Source of the DNA: Rhea pennata
Taxonomy: Eukaryota; Chordata; Aves; Rheiformes; Rheidae
Length of the DNA stretch: 64,000 nt
NCBI RefSeq assembly: GCF_028389875.1
Contig: NC_084682.1
Span: 3,482,001-3,546,000, forward strand
Direction of reading: 5' to 3'
A program made the position numbers and the translations under genes. Shown here in pieces: positions 61,653 through 64,000 of this stretch; position 1 is the first letter of the stretch; each line of letters opens with the position of its first letter. The notes beneath the pieces were generated by a model. It saw nothing but the letters and a program-made list of their open reading frames with translations. It had not been told where the DNA came from and made no database searches.

Positions 61653-63616
61653 CCATTTGATTTTTTTTTTTAAAAAGTATAAACTTTTTTTTTCTCATTT
61701 CCTCAATCACAATTTGTACAACTCAGTGTTTATGGCATTCGGCAGCGATAGTGTTTGTTCCGTAATCACGTTTTTGTCATGATAAATACGACGGCTTGGA
61801 CCAGTAACTGTCACCGCTGTGCAAGAACTTAAAAACGGCCCTCGGTAACGCGACCCCGCTGCGGGGAGGGGAGAGGGGAACATGTCCAGTAACGAGGCCA
61901 CAGGCTGCAACGGGCACGCCAGGGCTTTGCCAGGTCCTCACCTCCAGTTTACACGGGAAATACTAAAGCTATATTAGTAACTTCCTGAAAAAGCGCCCCT
62001 GAGGATTATGGTAGGTCCCAAATCCAGTTTTACTGTAAATTAAGTTTTACTCTACTGAAAATAAAAGGTACGGGCCCACCACCACCCCATAGCACAAGGC
62101 ATAGTCCTGGCTCTTCTAATTAAAAAAGATGCGCACACGCACGCACACAAACCTTCCCAGCTGCGGGTTGGCAAGACAGTAATGTCATGTAATGTCACCT
62201 CATTGAGAAAACATTCTCAAAAGAAACCCAGATCAAACATTGTTTATGCAGCACTACCATTAAAACAGACTGATATGCTGTACCATACTGTTGTGCAGCA
62301 AATTATATGGTGTATTAGCATTTTAAACACATTTTACTCTTATTTTTGAAAGCTTTAAAATAATGTAACATACTATTTTGATAATACAGTATTAACAAAT
62401 AGTGCTTGATTAAAGACATCTGCAAGTCTTCATAGCAACACATGAATTTAAAATTACCATTGTAGAAATACAATAATCTGCGCCATACTGACAGCTAAGT
62501 AAGAACATAGCTGAGGATTTAAATATAAATTCATTTATTTTTACTTATCTTAGGAAATGTTAGAAAGATTTACAGGTTACAGCTACTTTAAAATTTAAGG
62601 GTTGTCTGCAAGTACAGTTGGTGGCCTGCTGGTCTAGCAACAGTGTTTACAGAAACCTGATTCAAATAATAGAATAAGTCACAGTCCAGATGACTACATG
62701 GCTTAAGTACAGTATAGCTAAGTTAAAATACATCGTTTTTTAATCTGAATGGAAAAATTTCAGATGCATCTTTCACTGTCTATCTAACAAGAGAAGATAA
62801 ACTTTCACAGCTACTTAACAGAGCGCTGCCAGGAACAATGTTTTTTTTGCAAGACCATTTTGAGAAGCTAGAGCTGAAATTTTCAAATACGTTAAGCCTG
62901 TACTTACTAAACCACCCAAATTTTTGGATTGCGACAGTTTTATTCATAAGTCACTAATTATGTGCCCTTAAAAGGGCAAGAACAGCTAAGTGAAAGAAAC
63001 TAACAAAAATATGCCCAATGTAGTAGCTGGCTCCATGGGGATGGCAGTTTTGATATGCACATTGCTGGCTCTGACTATCACTTTCAGAAATGGCCCTCCT
63101 GATCTTTTCTAGTGATTACAGTTGTATAATTTACTTAAACTGCATTTGGGGGAGGGGAAAAATGGCATATTTCACAGTTGGAGAGTTTCACAGCAAAGGT
63201 TGTGGTCCGGTTAACAATTATACCCATGTTCAGGCAGCTGATTCACTTACCTTTACGGATACAAGTCAGATTTAATCAAAAAAAAATGCTTGAAAATTCC
63301 AGTTTTAGAAGCACTTTTCCCCTTAAAAATCTTAGCCAAATGAGAAAGAAAACACCTGCTCTAAAACAAAAATGCATTGTTTAATCTGTGGTACATTATC
63401 AAGAAAAAGTAATGGACAGACCCAGTTTTTAACTTTAATATCAAAATATGCTGACTTCTGATTGCAATCACTTTTTTTTTTTTTGAAGAAATGACTGAAA
63501 ATTTTTGTCACCAATTGTACAACTTCTTTATACAAAAACCAAAAAAGTTGCTAATATTGTATATTCACAATTCAAGGAGACTTTATAAGAAAAATGATCT
63601 CAGGCAAATATTTTGC

Positions 63617-63660
63617 ATTTACAAAACATGATTTTCATCAACGTGTTAAGTTTTGTAAAT
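63617..63660. repeat. 11-bp perfect inverted repeat in the MED13 3' UTR
   Basis: ATTTACAAAAC (63617-63627) pairs with GTTTTGTAAAT (63650-63660) across a 22-nt loop. Confidence 0.75.
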
Positions 63661-64000
63661 ACAAGTGATTTCTTCTTTGTAGAGGATTAACAATGGGTGC
63701 ACAAATGGATCTTAAAACTTGCTCCTTTCAAGGTTTAGACAGGCAAAATGAACAGCTCTGAGACCCAGGTGATAAACTCGCATGGGTTCTCACAACAGGC
63801 TCACGAGGGCACTGCAGGAGTAAGTCTTCAACCTGGCAGTCAGAAGATGAGGAACTAAGAACAAGCATATGCTGTTGCTCCTCAGCACCCGTAGGGGCCA
63901 TTTTGGAGCAGCAGCAGACATTTGGCATGTGCTAGGAGAATGGAAGGAAACTACTGAGGAAAAATCGTGACTGTAGACAGAGGGAGAGGTTTACAAAAGA

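Larger units (their letters stand above)
61641..64000 (-). other. MED13: Probable MED13 3' UTR (gene continues beyond the right edge)
   Basis: In vertebrates MED13 lies directly upstream of INTS2 in the same direction and has a 3' UTR of several kb. This 2.4-kb block is AT-rich, has no conserved coding exon, and ends with a canonical signal. I looked for the conserved MED13 C-terminus and did not find it, so the stop codon is probably past 64000. Identity rests on conserved gene order, not on sequence recognition. An open frame of 66 codons at 63728-63928 has an in-frame stop just upstream of its ATG and is not MED13. Confidence 0.55.

Noticed and set aside
63728-63928. 66-codon minus-strand frame as a MED13 coding exon
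   Set aside because: It has TAG two codons upstream of the ATG, its sequence does not resemble the conserved MED13 C-terminus, and it lies in the expected UTR.

Overview
The window reads as vertebrate nuclear DNA, most likely from a bird. It is AT-rich with short GT-AG introns, two GC-rich promoter islands and few recognisable interspersed repeats. The two genes I could rebuild exon by exon match the vertebrate BRIP1 and INTS2 proteins closely. Their order and direction also match the conserved vertebrate block BRIP1 - INTS2 - MED13. BRIP1 details such as the bird-like start region and exon 4 agree with my memory of the chicken protein, but not residue for residue, so this is probably a bird other than chicken. 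This comparison is from memory, not from a search.

Layout (all three genes are on the minus strand, so transcription runs from high to low coordinates). 61641-64000: probable 3' UTR of MED13, with its polyadenylation signal at 61647-61652; no MED13 coding exon is visible. 60880-61620: CpG island and promoter of INTS2, containing a 12-copy 11-bp minisatellite. 43253-61283: complete INTS2 coding region, 24 coding exons that join in frame to 1192 codons plus stop, with a 3' UTR down to about 42.1 kb. 41.2-42.1 kb: short intergenic gap. 40.48-41.1 kb: CpG island, promoter and non-coding exon 1 of BRIP1. 15446-39320: 13 coding exons of BRIP1, joining in frame to the first 709 codons. 1-15445: intron 14 of BRIP1, with no exon found; the rest of the gene (helicase domain 2 and the C-terminal tail) must lie beyond the left edge.

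The genes are neighbours by ancestry and do not form one pathway. BRIP1 (FANCJ) is a 5'-to-3' iron-sulphur DNA helicase of crosslink repair and G-quadruplex unwinding. INTS2 is a scaffold subunit of the Integrator complex, which ends and processes RNA polymerase II transcripts. MED13 is a subunit of the Mediator kinase module. I found no RNA gene, CRISPR array, intact mobile element or new multi-gene system. The points most worth checking are the Myb-like minisatellite in the INTS2 leader, a proline-to-alanine change beside an iron-sulphur cysteine of BRIP1, a 39-nt homopolymer that forms the 3' splice site of the DEAH-box exon, a G-quadruplex inside BRIP1 itself, and a 12-bp hairpin next to the first coding-exon donor of BRIP1.
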